Position numbers and translations under genes: made by a program. The notes beneath the pieces were generated by a model that saw only the letters and a program-made list of their open reading frames with translations, searched no databases and was not told the origin of the DNA. This document shows positions 12,179 to 24,279 of a stretch of DNA of 64,000 bases, piece by piece (the first letter of the stretch is position 1; each line of letters begins with the position of its first letter). Where the stretch lies: NCBI GenBank assembly GCA_033439795.1, contig JAUTDP010000001.1, positions 3,782,001 through 3,846,000 on the forward strand, in the 5' to 3' direction. The DNA is from Sordaria brevicollis. Its lineage: Eukaryota > Ascomycota > Sordariomycetes > Sordariales > Sordariaceae.

Positions 12179-12908
12179 TAGTGTTCGGGAAGGGACCATT
12201 CGGCCCCTCCCCTTCCCCGGGCTCTCAAGCTACGTGCTCCTACTGGCTGGATAGGCTGCGTGCTTCTATAGTTTGCGGAATAAAAATAATAAACACGCGT
12301 TCGTCTAGCACGTCTGCAAAGGTATGTGTGGAAGGTTTGTCTAGAAGGTCTACACAGGAGTACTAACAAAAGGGGCATAGTTTTTGGCTAGGCCTAATAA
12401 TTTTTTTGCGGGTAAAAAGTGCAGTTTTCGTCCGTACGATAATAGTCTATTAGTGTAAGCGTAGCCCAATATGGAGATTTCCCGCAAAAACGTTAATAAC
12501 CTTACTTGTAACTTTTAGCGTACTAGGAGCTATAGGTATATAATTAGTATTCGGGGAGGGATTATTCGGCCCCTTCCCTTTCCCTTAATTAAATAGGCTA
12601 CGTACTCCTATTGGCTATATAAGTTACGTACTCCTATTAGTACGCGTAGCCGTTTATTTCGGACTACCGCGATTACGGCGGAATAGGTAGGTTGCGGAAG
12701 AAAATAACATCATAAACGTCTATACAGGAGCACTAACAAAAGGAACAGAGTTTTTGGCTAGGCCTAACAATTTTTTTGCGGGTGAAAAGTGCAGTTTTCG
12801 TCCGTGCGATAACAGTTTGTTAGTGCTTACGTGGCTTAATATGGGGCCTCCCTGCAAAAACGCTAACAACCTTACCCGTAACTTTTAGCGTGCTAGGAGC
12901 TATTAGTA
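12179..12908. repeat. Two-copy head-to-tail repeat, unit about 366 bp
   Basis: Copy A (about 12179-12544) and copy B (about 12545-12908) share TAGTRTTCGGG starts, the block ACAAAAGG...AGTTTTTGGCTAGGCCTAA, the block TTTTTTTGCGGGT...GTGCAGTTTTCGTCCGT, and the end TAACTTTTAGCGTRCTAGGAGCTAT. Most differences are C/T or G/A transitions in both directions, so each copy looks lightly RIP-mutated. Copy B carries an internal doubling of ACGTACTCCTATT. The pair lies about 240 bp downstream of the tRNA terminator. There is no coding potential. It may be a small non-autonomous element that duplicated, or an unequal-crossover product; I do not recognise the family. Confidence 0.8.
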
Positions 12909-14431
12909 AAGTAGAGATAGAATAGATACAACACCAAGAAAAGGTGCCACTTGCCATCTAGTGTGTACGGTCCCGGGTCCGGTCCTGCATCCCATCCATT
13001 TGTCCCTCTTGGACTCTAGACCTTGCTCTTTTTTCCAGGATATACTCCAAATACGAGGTGGTCGAAACCAAGTCAGCCCGTTCCGTTCGTTCGTTGAACG
13101 TTGAGTTGGGGGCTTTGTGAAACCTTAGAGATGCTCTGCTCGGAAAGTCCTTGGCTCTTTGGGATTGGATTGGATGGGGATGATACTGTCGGTTTGGAGC
13201 CCGAAAGGGGGTTTAGAAGATTGCCTGGACCGGAGGGTACCGGACCCTATCAGATGTTGATAAATCAGATATTTTGTATGGACGTATGTATTTATATACT
13301 TCACCACATGATGGCCTGCCTCTAGTCTAACTAGTCAAGTTGAAGCGGAAACGGCACCACAGAAGAAGGGGTTTATCGGGGACTACGGGACTAGCTAGGT
13401 ATGGAGACCACACGGCCCCAGCCAAGGTGGCTGCTGGCTGGCTGCTGGTTGGGGCTACGAAAGGAAGAAATAGATTGAGAACGATTATGTCGTGTAACTT
13501 TTCGATTTCTGTTGTGCTCACATACTTAGTTCCAGTCAGCCAGTCAGTTTAAGTCTTTTAGTCTATGGGGTGGTACTTTGTCAGGTTCCGGTTTCGCTCT
13601 TATGGTTTCTCTGGTCCTCTTCTTGTTCATGATGCTCAAATTTCTTGGAACACATGTAACGGAAGGACGTAAACAACGGACTATGAGCTCCATCTGGGCT
13701 CGATTATTCTTCGCTCCGGTGGCATATAGTGATGTCCAGTCTTAAGTCCATGTGTTTGATAACAACCATGAGAACTTCGATACAGGGCTGTCCATTTGTG
13801 ACTTTGACTTAAATTTACAACCCGGAACGCAGAGGCGAGAATCTAACTTGGGACGAAGGACATTGGAAGCCCTTATATGTTCGGGACTCAAATTGTAAAG
13901 TATTGTACAGTAAAGCTGGATACGGTATAAGATTAGTCTCTCTTGGCACCAGCTCTTTTCAACAGATTAGTTCATAGCCATGCCAAATCTCAGATCGATA
14001 TAAACCAACGAAAACCAAAGCTAAGAGTACATGAAGACAAACGAACGCTGATATCCACTTAGATTAATGAGGAAGCTTTCGAAGAACTTCATATCAGGTT
14101 GAGCCGTCCTAGATTATCATATTTTAGTGTAGGTAGGTGCGTTTCACCACCGACCAACCAGCCTTGACGGCGGCTTAGCCCATTACCTATCTTTCCATAT
14201 GATTTTGTGTCGTTCAAATTTCGCCCATACAGAGAGAGGGGAGGAGGGGGGGGGGGGTACCCAACGCAGATCCAACAATGCAAAATCATGTACTTTGCCT
14301 GCCATTGCTATCTATAAAACGTGTGCATAGATGAAAGTTCTGTGAAGCGCTGTGCCCACCCGTCGTAGGTAGCTTCATGACAGATACCGCAGAAACCAAC
14401 GACAACGAACAATTTGCAAGAAAAAGAAATC
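12909..14431. other. Intergenic region, no supportable gene
   Basis: Normal base composition with short overlapping frames only, all under 75 codons. A G-run occurs near 14240-14258. Nothing else stands out. Confidence 0.4.
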
Positions 14432-14730
14432 TACCGTAGAATCTCGGGAAACTCGCCAAACGCTAATGGCTCTAGCTTGCTGAAGTCTGCTGGAAAGCTA
14501 CCCAAATCCTACCAATAGGATAACCAGTCAGTCAGCATATATCAGCACATGTACCTGTTCAGTTATAAAAGTTCGAGAAACCTCTCTCATTTATCTAACT
14601 TGCACACATCTCCAAACGCAGCGACCGGTCTGACGCTGCCAGCCACTTGTGTAGACTTCAGTAAGACTTCAGCAGACTTCAGCAAACTAGAGCCATTAGC
14701 GTTTGGCGAGTTTCCCGAGTTAATACGGTA
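14432..14730. mobile_element. MITE-like element with ~60-bp terminal inverted repeats
   Basis: The left arm (14432 to about 14492) starts TACCGTAGAATCTCGGGAAA and continues through CTCGCCAAACGCTAATGGCT to CTGAAGTCTGCTG. The right arm (about 14671-14730) is its near-perfect reverse complement, ending CGAGTTAATACGGTA. Only a handful of mismatches occur, four of them in the outermost ~15 bases. The loop (about 180 bp) has no gene and includes three spaced GACTTCAG copies beside the right arm. Both ends begin and end in TA, compatible with a TA target duplication as in Tc1/mariner-type MITEs, though that class is an inference. It is not RIP-mutated, so it may be low copy or too short for RIP. Confidence 0.75.
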
Positions 14731-14784
14731 AACGGTCGGTCTGTCTGTCTGTGTCTCTTCGCCCAAGGTGACCCTAGTTTGACA

Positions 14785-14829
14785 TCATGCCATGTCATGT
14801 CATGCTATGCAATGCCATGCTATGCCATG
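14785..14829 (+). repeat. Degenerate CATGC/CATGT short tandem repeat
   Basis: A run of five-base units, CATGC, CATGT, TATGC and AATGC, spans about 45 bp. It is a simple repeat with no evident function. Confidence 0.7.
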
Positions 14830-16520
14830 TAAGAAGGGGGAGGGGAGATCGGGGGTAGAAGTGAGCGTGAAGGAGGCACAGAGAGAGGAGAGAGGAGAGA
14901 GAGCGAAGAAGCCCCTGACGAAAGCAAGAAAGGTAACAGCGAGTGAAGCAGAAAAAGCGTGTAAGATGAGGGGAATGAAGAGAAAGGGGAACAGACGGCA
15001 ACAAAACCGATACTAAGCATGCGAAGACCCGAACCATTACGAGGCAAAGAGAGCAACGGTGTGACGCCACGCACTATATTCTTCTCATTGAACATCCATC
15101 CACATCCATTCAATTTCCTTCTCATAACGGATTGTTGTCGTTGTTTCGTTGTGTATGTACACATCATATAATAGTAATATTCACGATCCTAGTCAAGCTT
15201 CGGCTGGTCCCATCCTATCCAGAGCTCTCACATTCGCCAGCGCCAGAGGTGAAGAAATTACACACCCTCCCTCCCCTTGACCCCTGATAACGAAAACCGA
15301 AAATCGTACCAAAGCACAACCGAAAAGCAGGCAAGACGGGTCGACCACGTACGTTGCTGCAAGTTAATATATCGTGCAGCGTTGTGTTTTTCGTTGGAGC
15401 AAACAACTTCCCCAAAGGAGACCGATTGACCAACAACAACCCCCGCCCACCGGCCAATCCAGCAACCATCACTGCTCGCTCGTCTGCCCAATCTTCCCTC
15501 CACTCTTGTCTCTTTCCTACCTGTCTGTTCTGTTGCCTCTCTCTTTGTGTGCATGCTGAGCGACCAGAGACGACAGAAACCAACCGGGAAGAGATGCACC
15601 TTTTATTACGGCGCGCCGCCGCCGCCGCCGCCGCCGTTCTCGCCCCGGATGATGCCCCCCTAGTACATACGCTCATTGTCTAACCATACTTCTGACGCAG
15701 CCAAGACGCCCGGCGAGCGATGGGAAGAGAGAATTCTATATGCTCCTCCCATGCGGTGAAAGCAAAGGCGAAAGATGGAGTAACATGAGGAGTACCTCAA
15801 GATTCCCGTAGCATCGAACGAGCAAAACACAAACGTCGGAAAGAATGTAAAGGAAAAGACAATCGGACACCGCCTTGGGATCCGGGGATATTGATAGGCA
15901 GTAGGCACACCCGAACCAAACGATATACAGATGGGATGGGATAGGATGGCCTGTTTTCGAGAAACATTTGGTGGCCTCCGTTGCCCATGGCGATGAACTG
16001 TGCCTCCTCGTCTGGCCTAGACCCAGACCCTCTCTCTACAAACCTTCCCAAAACGCCGTGTCATGTTGCTCCCACTCTCTGTTGTATCTCCATCGTTGAT
16101 CGTGGTGCTGTGTAATGCATCGTCGTGCTAGGTATGTTGGTCCTTTTGGCTCGCTCCACTGGATTCCCTGCTGTCGTGTAGTGTCGTGTCATCATCGTGC
16201 TAGGAAAGGACATGAGTACGCCTGCCCTTCTGCCCACTTCACGTTGTTCTCCTTGCCATCCATGGTTACTCTGCTTCACCCACCCAGCTGACGCAAGCGA
16301 GGCATGAGGAGGCAAAAGCATACCTAGTAACCCCGGAACACCTTGGACAGGGACAAGGATGAAAGAAAGAGGAGCAGAGGGACCAAGATAGTCGAGGCAG
16401 CGGCCGCCATACAACAACACAACATGTAGGCTCCCGTGTTCTGTCCTTCACGGCGCCTTTTTCGTTTCGAGTTATCCCTTTCATCATCGTCGGAATGCGC
16501 TCTAGTAGGTCCATCCACAA
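14830..16520. other. Intergenic region, no supportable gene; GCC microsatellite near 15612-15636
   Basis: This contains purine-rich and pyrimidine-rich patches and a (GCC)n run of about eight units within GCGCGCCGCC... near 15612-15636. Several frames of 80-150 codons overlap on both strands without family resemblance. The right end is the 3' flank of the minus-strand BRCT gene. Confidence 0.45.
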
Positions 16521-17606
16521 TCATGCTGGCGGCGGCGGCTTATTCTTCGAGAAGACGGAGAGAACGCTTTGCTGCCCCTTTGCCGCGATCTTGAGGTTGG
16601 CGAACCTCGCCTCGGGCAACCGCTTGCCTGCCTTAATGCTCTCCAGAACCCTAGTCCGAAAAGAAGAGGACAGCGTCAGCGTAAGCACAGTATCCGTCAA
16701 GTGGTGCTTCACACACTGCAGGTCCAGCCAACCGACGAGGTAGATGAATGGACGTTGGGGTTGGGAAGAGGCCTTTTACGGAGTCTCAAGAGGGACGAAC
16801 ATGGAAGGGTAGAGCAAAGGGCAGTAGCACAGTATACGCATATACTATGCCCAAAAAGCCAGCCACCGTGGAGGAGGACAGACTTACCATTCAACCCCGA
16901 CATACTTGACGCCACAACCGCCGACTCTGCGAATCTCTTTCTCCAGTTTTCCGCCGGCGAGTCCTCCACCGGCGCCGGTATTTCGACCGTTCGGTTTCCC
17001 TAGGATGACGTGTGTGACCTGGCGGCGACCGAGATGGATGGACATCCGAGCACCGTTCTCAGCAAGAACTTGCTTCAGTTTATGATCCGATATCAGAGGA
17101 TGAGTGCTTCCATTGACGTAGATATTCAACCCATCAAAGATTTTTCTGCATTTGTCGGAGCTTCCCTCGTCCTTTGTCTCCTGTTCCCTAATTCCATCCT
17201 CTCCAGAGTGTCTAGGACCTTTCTGTAACCCTTCCTTTTCTGGTAGACATGTCCCTGGCAGTGATCTTGTTTGTGAGGCCGCTGTTGTCATGGACCCCGG
17301 ATTCCGTAGCATATCAGCGACGCTGTTCAGCGCGCGAGCTCGTACCTCCTTGGGAATCAACATGCCACGCTTCTCGTCAAAATCTTCGGCGCCAACCCCA
17401 ACAAAGTCCGAGATTCGATCGCCACCGGTGGCACCGGCGCGGAACTGGCTTTGCAGCTTCCTGGCACGAGATTCACGCCACCCGGTTGGCACCCGAGTTT
17501 CGGCTCGCTGATGACCGGCCGCTACCGAATTCCACGGGTCGAATGTGCGGCCAGAATGAACTGGCTCTGCCGGCAGTGGCTGCTTTGGATGGGCAGGAGG
17601 AGGCAT
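16521..17606 (-). CDS. BRCT-domain protein, probable DNA-damage response factor
   Basis: Two exons on the minus strand, 17606-16888 and 16650-16521, give 282 residues. The 237-bp intron starts GTAAGT and ends GGACTAG with a GCTGACG branch, and the join restores the conserved Trp of the BRCT domain (VGVEW then VLESIKAGK). Residues about 20-40 hold a conserved fungal patch (TFDPWNS..GHQRAETR). Residues 156-260 form one BRCT domain (KIFDGLNIYVNGST, then SDHKLKQVLAENGAR, THVILG, GVKYVGVEW). The tail has QSVLSVFS (267-274), close to a PCNA-interacting QxxLxxFF box but lacking the second aromatic residue. BRCT domains bind phosphopeptides or DNA ends in repair and checkpoint complexes; the exact partner is unknown. 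I chose Met17606 for its GTGACCATGCC context and because family similarity starts just after it. An in-frame ATG at 17903 would add 99 unconserved residues. Confidence 0.8.
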
Positions 17607-18010
17607 GGTCACAGCTTTAGGGTTAGGTTGTTTGCTTTGCTGCACTCGTTGGCTGTCACGACGTCGACCGATGATTAGAGCGATCCAGTAGGCGGTCGTG
17701 GCGTTGTCGGGATTGCGCAAATTCAATGTGCTGGTCAAATAATAGCCACTGACGGGTCGAAACTGAAGTGGATGTGCACGGCAGGTTGGTTTGACATTGC
17801 AACTGATGGAATGGAATGCGGGTGTTTCGGCCAACACGTCGAACCTGGAACACGACTTCACTTCGACAAAGGTTCCCGTTCCCTGCCGCGTCTCCATCGT
17901 CAAAGCACTCCCATACCGGGAAAGGGGGGGCGGATAATAGTGCTTTCAACAGCGGTTCAACTTTCTGTTGGTTGCTTAACGAGGTGTTGAAGCGCATGCG
18001 TCGGTACCTG
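17607..18010. other. Upstream flank of the BRCT gene, up to the RIP boundary
   Basis: Normal-composition DNA, open in the BRCT reading frame back to 17903 but without conserved sequence, so it is probably promoter and 5' UTR. Composition switches to RIP-type AT-rich DNA just past 18010, about 400 bp from the chosen start codon. Confidence 0.45.
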
Positions 18011-21000
18011 TACTATTAAAATAATTATATATTGAGGACAACCGTCGTGGTAGTGCGACAGTGCGTCGTACTAGTCAGTGCGTTATACGTTCAATAGGTA
18101 AAGTCGCTTCAACGACAAGTTTATATTTTAATAGAAGATTGAGTGGGTCTCCGTATCGTACGTGCTAGCCAATTACGTATATTAGAAAGATTTAATTAAT
18201 AAAATATTTATTTAATATTATTTATAAAATTGATTAATTATTAATAGTAATATACTTTTACTTTGTAATAATCTTATATATAAAACGTTTTATCGTATAT
18301 TAAGCTTTATTAATTTTAATATATTTTTACCGGGTAATTATAATTAAAGTAATATTAAACTTTGAATTTAGTATTATATTTAATTACGTATTATATTATT
18401 AGAGTAAAAGTAGAAGATTTACGAAAGGTATGAATAAATATCGAATATTTTATTATATAAAATTATTATATTACCTTTCGGTACGGGCTACTCTATTATT
18501 TTATTCTATTTAAATTACTATTTTATTACTCTATTACTTTTTCCTATTATATTATTTATTAATATTCCTTATTATTAGGCTACTTATTTTTTATTATTAT
18601 TATATCTTATTACTAGGTTCTTTATAGTCTCTTCTACAGAACCTCCGTCCACGGCGCTCAGCGGACCCACCCCACAAAATATAGGTCTCCTCTCCTCGAA
18701 CTTTAGTAAGAGGAGGTCTATTACCGTTTTACACAAAATGGCCGTCGGCTATTAAAATATATACGAACATTCTCAATTCCTGTAATATATTTATTAAATA
18801 CTTACTATTATCTCACCCACCACACGTTTTCTTAATTCCTAACTATTATAGTAAATATAACGCTAATAAGATCTTCCGATTTTTCTTTTTTTTTTTTTCC
18901 TTTATTTAATATTTATTATTTTTCGTTCCCTAAGGGGTAACCCCTATCGATTATACTTACTTACTCTTAAGAAAGGGGTATAGTATTTCTACGAATCTTT
19001 ATCTAAATATTCTAAAAATTTCTAAATATTATTATAAATATAAGTCCTACCTTCGACGAAATTTTAAGGTTTATAAAATTATTCGAATTTAATTAATTTT
19101 TTACTATTTTATTTATATTATATATTAATATTCAAATATATATTATAGTTATTATATAATATATAACTTTAAACGAATATATATAATATTAAACCCGCTT
19201 TATTCGTATTATAGTCCGGATTTTTTTAAATCCGTTTAATTATTTTAATTTTAATCGGTAAATACGCGAACTTTAACTTAAATAAATTAAATATATTCGG
19301 CGTATTATTTATCGGTATAGTAATACTATTCTTATTATTATAATTAATTTTAATAAAAATATTATATTCCAAATTATATTTATTATCCTTCTTATTAAAA
19401 TTATATTTTAAATTATCCTTTTTAATCGTTTTAAGTAAGAATAACGGAATATTATTATTAAATATCCTAATACTAATCCTCTTTTAATAAATTAAAATTT
19501 TTATAAAATAAATATTTTATTTATTCGAAATTTGAATTATTTATTAACTAATTTAGGGCGATATATTTTAGAATAATATACGCTTAGGTAAATTTACCTA
19601 TATCCTCCTTAAATCCGAATAAATATTATATTATCGGTTTTTTAAATTCCTCTACGAATATAAATTTATATTTAGGATTACGTTTATTATTATTAATAAA
19701 CTTTATATAATTTACTAATAACGTAAATTCCGCTTATACTTCTCTAATCTTTTTTAATTACGGCGAATTCTACCCTTTTTTATTCTTTAATTCGGGTATA
19801 TAATAATATTAATTAAAATATCTAAAATATATATTCGAAAGTACGTAGGTTTTTACCTATTCGGATAATTTATAACGTCCTTTTAAATTATTAGAATATT
19901 TATCGATTATTCCGAAATTACGTTTATTTTTAATTTTATCCCTAAGAACGAAACGTAAAATTTTAAACGGTTAGAATTCCTCTTCGTTCTTATATTTAAA
20001 AATATACCGAAGATTATTATTTATATTAATAATAAGGATTTTATTAATAAAATAAAAAAGTATTTAATCGAAGTATTTATTAAATACGGTTTATAAAGCC
20101 GAATAAATACGCCCTTAATTATTTAAATTTATTATTTATATATTTATCCGTTTAATTAAAATCGCCTTTACCGATAATTTATTATATTAAATTTATAATA
20201 CCGGATCGTTATATTTATAGTAATATTAAAAATAGGTATAAATATATTTAATATATAATGTATTATATAATATAATTAAATTAAATTAAAAGACGTCGCG
20301 GATTTATAATAGCGCTTTAGGCGTATTGTACGTACCTTTAGCGATATTTATAATATTATATATTTTTTTACTCTTTATTAGTATTTCGATTAATTCGGGA
20401 CCGATTTCGCTTTATTATTTATACCCGCCCCGTAATACGTTGAATTATCTTATATATACGAATTTAATTCGTTATTTATATTAAACGATTTATTTAATTT
20501 TATATAATCCTAATTTCTAAACCGGACTCTAATTTTGTATTCGGTCGAGGATTTAATTTTTAATATTTTTTTAATTTCGAATTTCCGTCCGCGAAAGTAA
20601 ATAAAATCGGAATAGGAATAATAAATTAAATTAATTAAAAAGGCTTTTAATATATACGCTATTATTAATACCCTTTATTTCCGCGAAACTTTATTTAAAA
20701 TTATATAATATAATATTGATTACTAAAAATACCCCTGTAACGAATATTATAATATATATAATTATTTCTTCGGTCGAACGGAAGAATTATTATGGAAATT
20801 AAAAAAGAAATTTAATATTCCTTCGCTTATAAATAAAACGGGTATATTCTTTATTTATATATAAAATTTCTTCGAATTGTATATTTTATTTACGTTTATA
20901 ATTCTTAATATCGAATTTTAATTTCCTTATTTAATTATTATCCAACCCGAAATATATTAATAAATTATATATTTTATAATTAATAACGTAATAGAATTTA

Positions 21001-21560
21001 TATATATTATCGCTAAATTAATAATTAATATACTAATATTATAAAATTAAAAGTATTTTTAAACGTATAATTCCAATTTCGTCGCTAAATATATTAAAAT
21101 ATATATAATTATCGTAGTAAATAATATTAGGCGCAAAATAATACTTACTATTAATATTATAAATAGCGGAAACGCCGCTTCCCATATAAATATAAATAGA
21201 AATTATATAAAAATAATCTTATATACTAATACGTCGTTAATTTTTAATCTATCGTTATTAATAGCGCGCTTTATTCGTATAATTAAATAGCCGAAATATA
21301 AACGGAAATAGAATAAAAATATTTATACTATATATATATTATTTTATATTTATTTATTATATTGAATTTTATTAATTCCTTAAATCGTTTAAATTTTATA
21401 TCAAATAAATATTTTAGCGACCTACTAATTAAATTTAATTATTCCCCTATATTATCCCGTATTAATATAACCTACCGTACCCGCTTATTTAATACGTATA
21501 TAACTTCCTACCTTCATTTCTACAAGAGTAAATTAAACCCTATATCTTTTATTTATAATA
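18011..21560. repeat. RIP-saturated AT-rich DNA, unassigned
   Basis: CA and TG are scarce and TA is dominant. Frames are broken everywhere; the one longer open stretch (21362-21574, 70 codons) has no recognisable content and sits in RIP sequence. The first ~170 bp (18011-18180) are only mildly mutated. I could not fit a transposase or reverse transcriptase on either strand. Confidence 0.6.
18640..18770. other. Short low-RIP island with a hairpin
   Basis: About 130 bp keep CA, TG and GG dinucleotides (for example ACCTCCGTCCACGGCGCTCA) inside RIP-saturated flanks. It contains CTCCTCTCC...AGAGGAGG, which can pair as a small hairpin. It may be a transposon end or a short unique sequence. No partner copy was found in the window. 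Confidence 0.45.
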
Positions 21561-21589
21561 ATCGATTTTTCTAATAAAATTTAGAATAA

Positions 21590-24275
21590 CCTTTACTTTT
21601 ATAAAAGTAAAAATCGGGCCGTTATTAATTATATATATTAAAATATAAACCTAATAAAAAGGATTTACCCTAAAAACCGCGCTAATTACTATAATTTATA
21701 TACGGTTTTAATTTATATTCTTTTTCCCCTACGCCTTCTTTAAAATAATTTCTTCTCTTTCCCTATTATAATTTCCTACTATTCGTAATTGTTATAATTA
21801 ATTAATACTACTTTTATATAAACGAAGGTTAATCGAAATTTAATTGCTATAATTAATTAATATTATTTTTATATAAACGAAGGTAAATTAAAATTTCCAC
21901 TTCTATAAAAGCGAAACCTACAATTTAATTTATTATTATATAATAGCGAAATTTACAATACTACCTAAACGAAAGGCTAAGCCGAAGCCGCCGATTTAAG
22001 TAATTAAAGAGTTGCTTAAGGCTACAATTCCAAACTTAAACCCTAAATTAGAATATATTAATAAAAAGAACGTTAATATTAATAAACTTTAATACTTATA
22101 TTACTCGGATATTATTTAATATAAAAATAAAGAATAATAAAACGCGAATAAAAAGTATAGCCGATTTATATTCTATAAAAATAATTACTCCATTAATATT
22201 AATTATTATAATTTAGGAAAAATCCGCGCAATCTTAGAATTAAAGGTATTATTAATAATATTACTTAATATTAATTTTAAATTTATCGAATATAACCCGG
22301 AGATTTTCTAAAGTACCGATAAATTTTTTATATTAGTAATATAATTATATAAAATTACTAGCCTCAATTTAATATTAATATAAAATATTAAAGCGGGATA
22401 TTTAAAGGATAAAGCGGCTTCGATCCTCGGTTATAATTCTATAAAGGACTTCTATTTTTATATAAATTATAATTATAAATTATTTATTTTCTATTATATC
22501 CTTAACTTCGCTTTTATAAGAATAATCTATACCCCTAAATTTTATTTATATAAGAGTAAAATTAATATATTAACCTTCATTTTCGTAAAAATAATTATAT
22601 AAAATCTATTTTCGTATAAACGAAGGCTAATATATTAATTTTATTTTCGTATAAACGAAATTTAAGAATGAATTACCTTTACTTAACGGATATAAAAATT
22701 ATAATAAAATAATATTTAACTTTCTTAATAATTAATTAATTCGGACCGCTCGGTTATATAAAATCGCCCTACTAACCCGAAAAAAATAAAAGTAACCCTT
22801 AAAAAAATAGAATTATATAATCCTTTTAAAACTTTTTTAGGAGGGCTATAATAATATTTATAAATAATTCGAATATTAATTATATTATACAGGCTATCGT
22901 TAATATAGATATATCGACGCTACCGCTATACGTAATAATAATCCGCCGCGGCGATTTTATAAACTTAAATATAAAGGATCCCGAATCCTTATATTAAATT
23001 ATAATCGACGAAATAGTAATTATAACGCTATTCGTAGCGTTTAAACGCTATTCGATTAAATTAAAATATATTAATAATATAAAGTTTTCGTTAATCGAAA
23101 ATAGACCGGGTATTTATACCCGTAGCGGATATATAATCGACGATTAGGTTAGGATTTTTTAAGCGTTTTTATATTTCAATACCCGTTGCGTTAGAATATA
23201 TATATTCGGTAGCGAACGTTAGAATATTAACGATATTATTTATAACCTATATATATTTAATATTATTTTTAATATAATATTCTATTCGAAGGATAAGGAA
23301 ATATTCGAATATAATAAATAATATTAAGACGTATTCGAAATAAAGAGGGTTATATGCGAATATTCGAATAAATTTTAATTATTAGTATATTATAACCCTA
23401 TAGACGAGGAATTAAAGCGATTTGGGTATATAAATTAAATTTCGCGTTAAATATATATTTATTAATAATAAATAATTAAAATCGGTTCGCGGATTATAAT
23501 ATAATTTTATACCGGTAATTCGCTAAATAAAAATTCTATTATTAAATTGAAAAACTTTTTTAAAAAGTATAGAGGAATTAATATAACCCCGGCGTTCGAT
23601 TAATAAACCTTATTAATTTATTTTACTAATTTAGAAGAATTGTAGGAGCTTACGAAAAAGACGCGACCTTTCGATATTAAAAATATTAAAAAGTTTCTAC
23701 TCTTTTATAATTATAATTATATTATAATTAAAGAATATTTTATAATAATAAATAATATAATAAAATAATTTATTTAATTTTCGATAAAGGATATAAAAGA
23801 TAGCGGGTAATTATAGAATAACGTCGCTAATTAAATTAAATAAAATATCGAAACTAAATAGATTATTAAAAGTATTATTTAAAAAAAGTATTTATTATAT
23901 AAAAGGTATACGGATATTATTTTTATTTTTTTAAATAGTAAGGTATTAAATCGGCCTATTTCGGATTATAATTACGTAAAAGAGGATAACCTTCCTTTAT
24001 TATATAATATAATAGAATTTAAAAAGAAATATAAATAAGTTAATTAAGAAATCCCTAATAATTTTAATTAAGATTTACTTTTTTATTAAATTATTAATAC
24101 GTATTTCTATTTTACTTTTATTTTTATAAGAGCGAAATTTCTTCGTTACGTTAATTTTTATAAAAGCGAAAATTACGATTAAATTTAATTTATATAAAAA
24201 TAAAGCCGGGTTTAATTAACTTTTTTTTAAATATATATATTATTAATTATATATTACGTTCTCTTTTTCGGGGTA
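21590..24275 (+). pseudogene. RIP-decayed coding-like blocks upstream of the SNF2 remnant
   Basis: The + strand can be read as long coding-like blocks with stops almost only at TAA/TAG, for instance about 22870-24050 (short stretches such as ENRPGIYTRSG near 23098 and EDNLPLLYN near 23973). I recognise no family. Blocks are separated by clusters of a short palindrome (see findings). This could be another gene of the same repeat as the SNF2 helicase, or its N-terminal part. Confidence 0.4.
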
Positions 24276-24279
24276 TTTT

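Noticed and set aside
15215..16420. Minus-strand frames of 110-153 codons downstream of the BRCT gene
   Set aside because: No homology, overlapping plus-strand frames, and simple-sequence content (GCC run). Not supportable as genes.
16524..17997. BRCT gene start at the upstream ATG (17903) or in another frame (17997)
   Set aside because: The 17903 extension adds 99 residues without conserved features, and the 17997 frame does not reach the BRCT domain. The ATG at 17606 has the better context and lies just before the conserved region.
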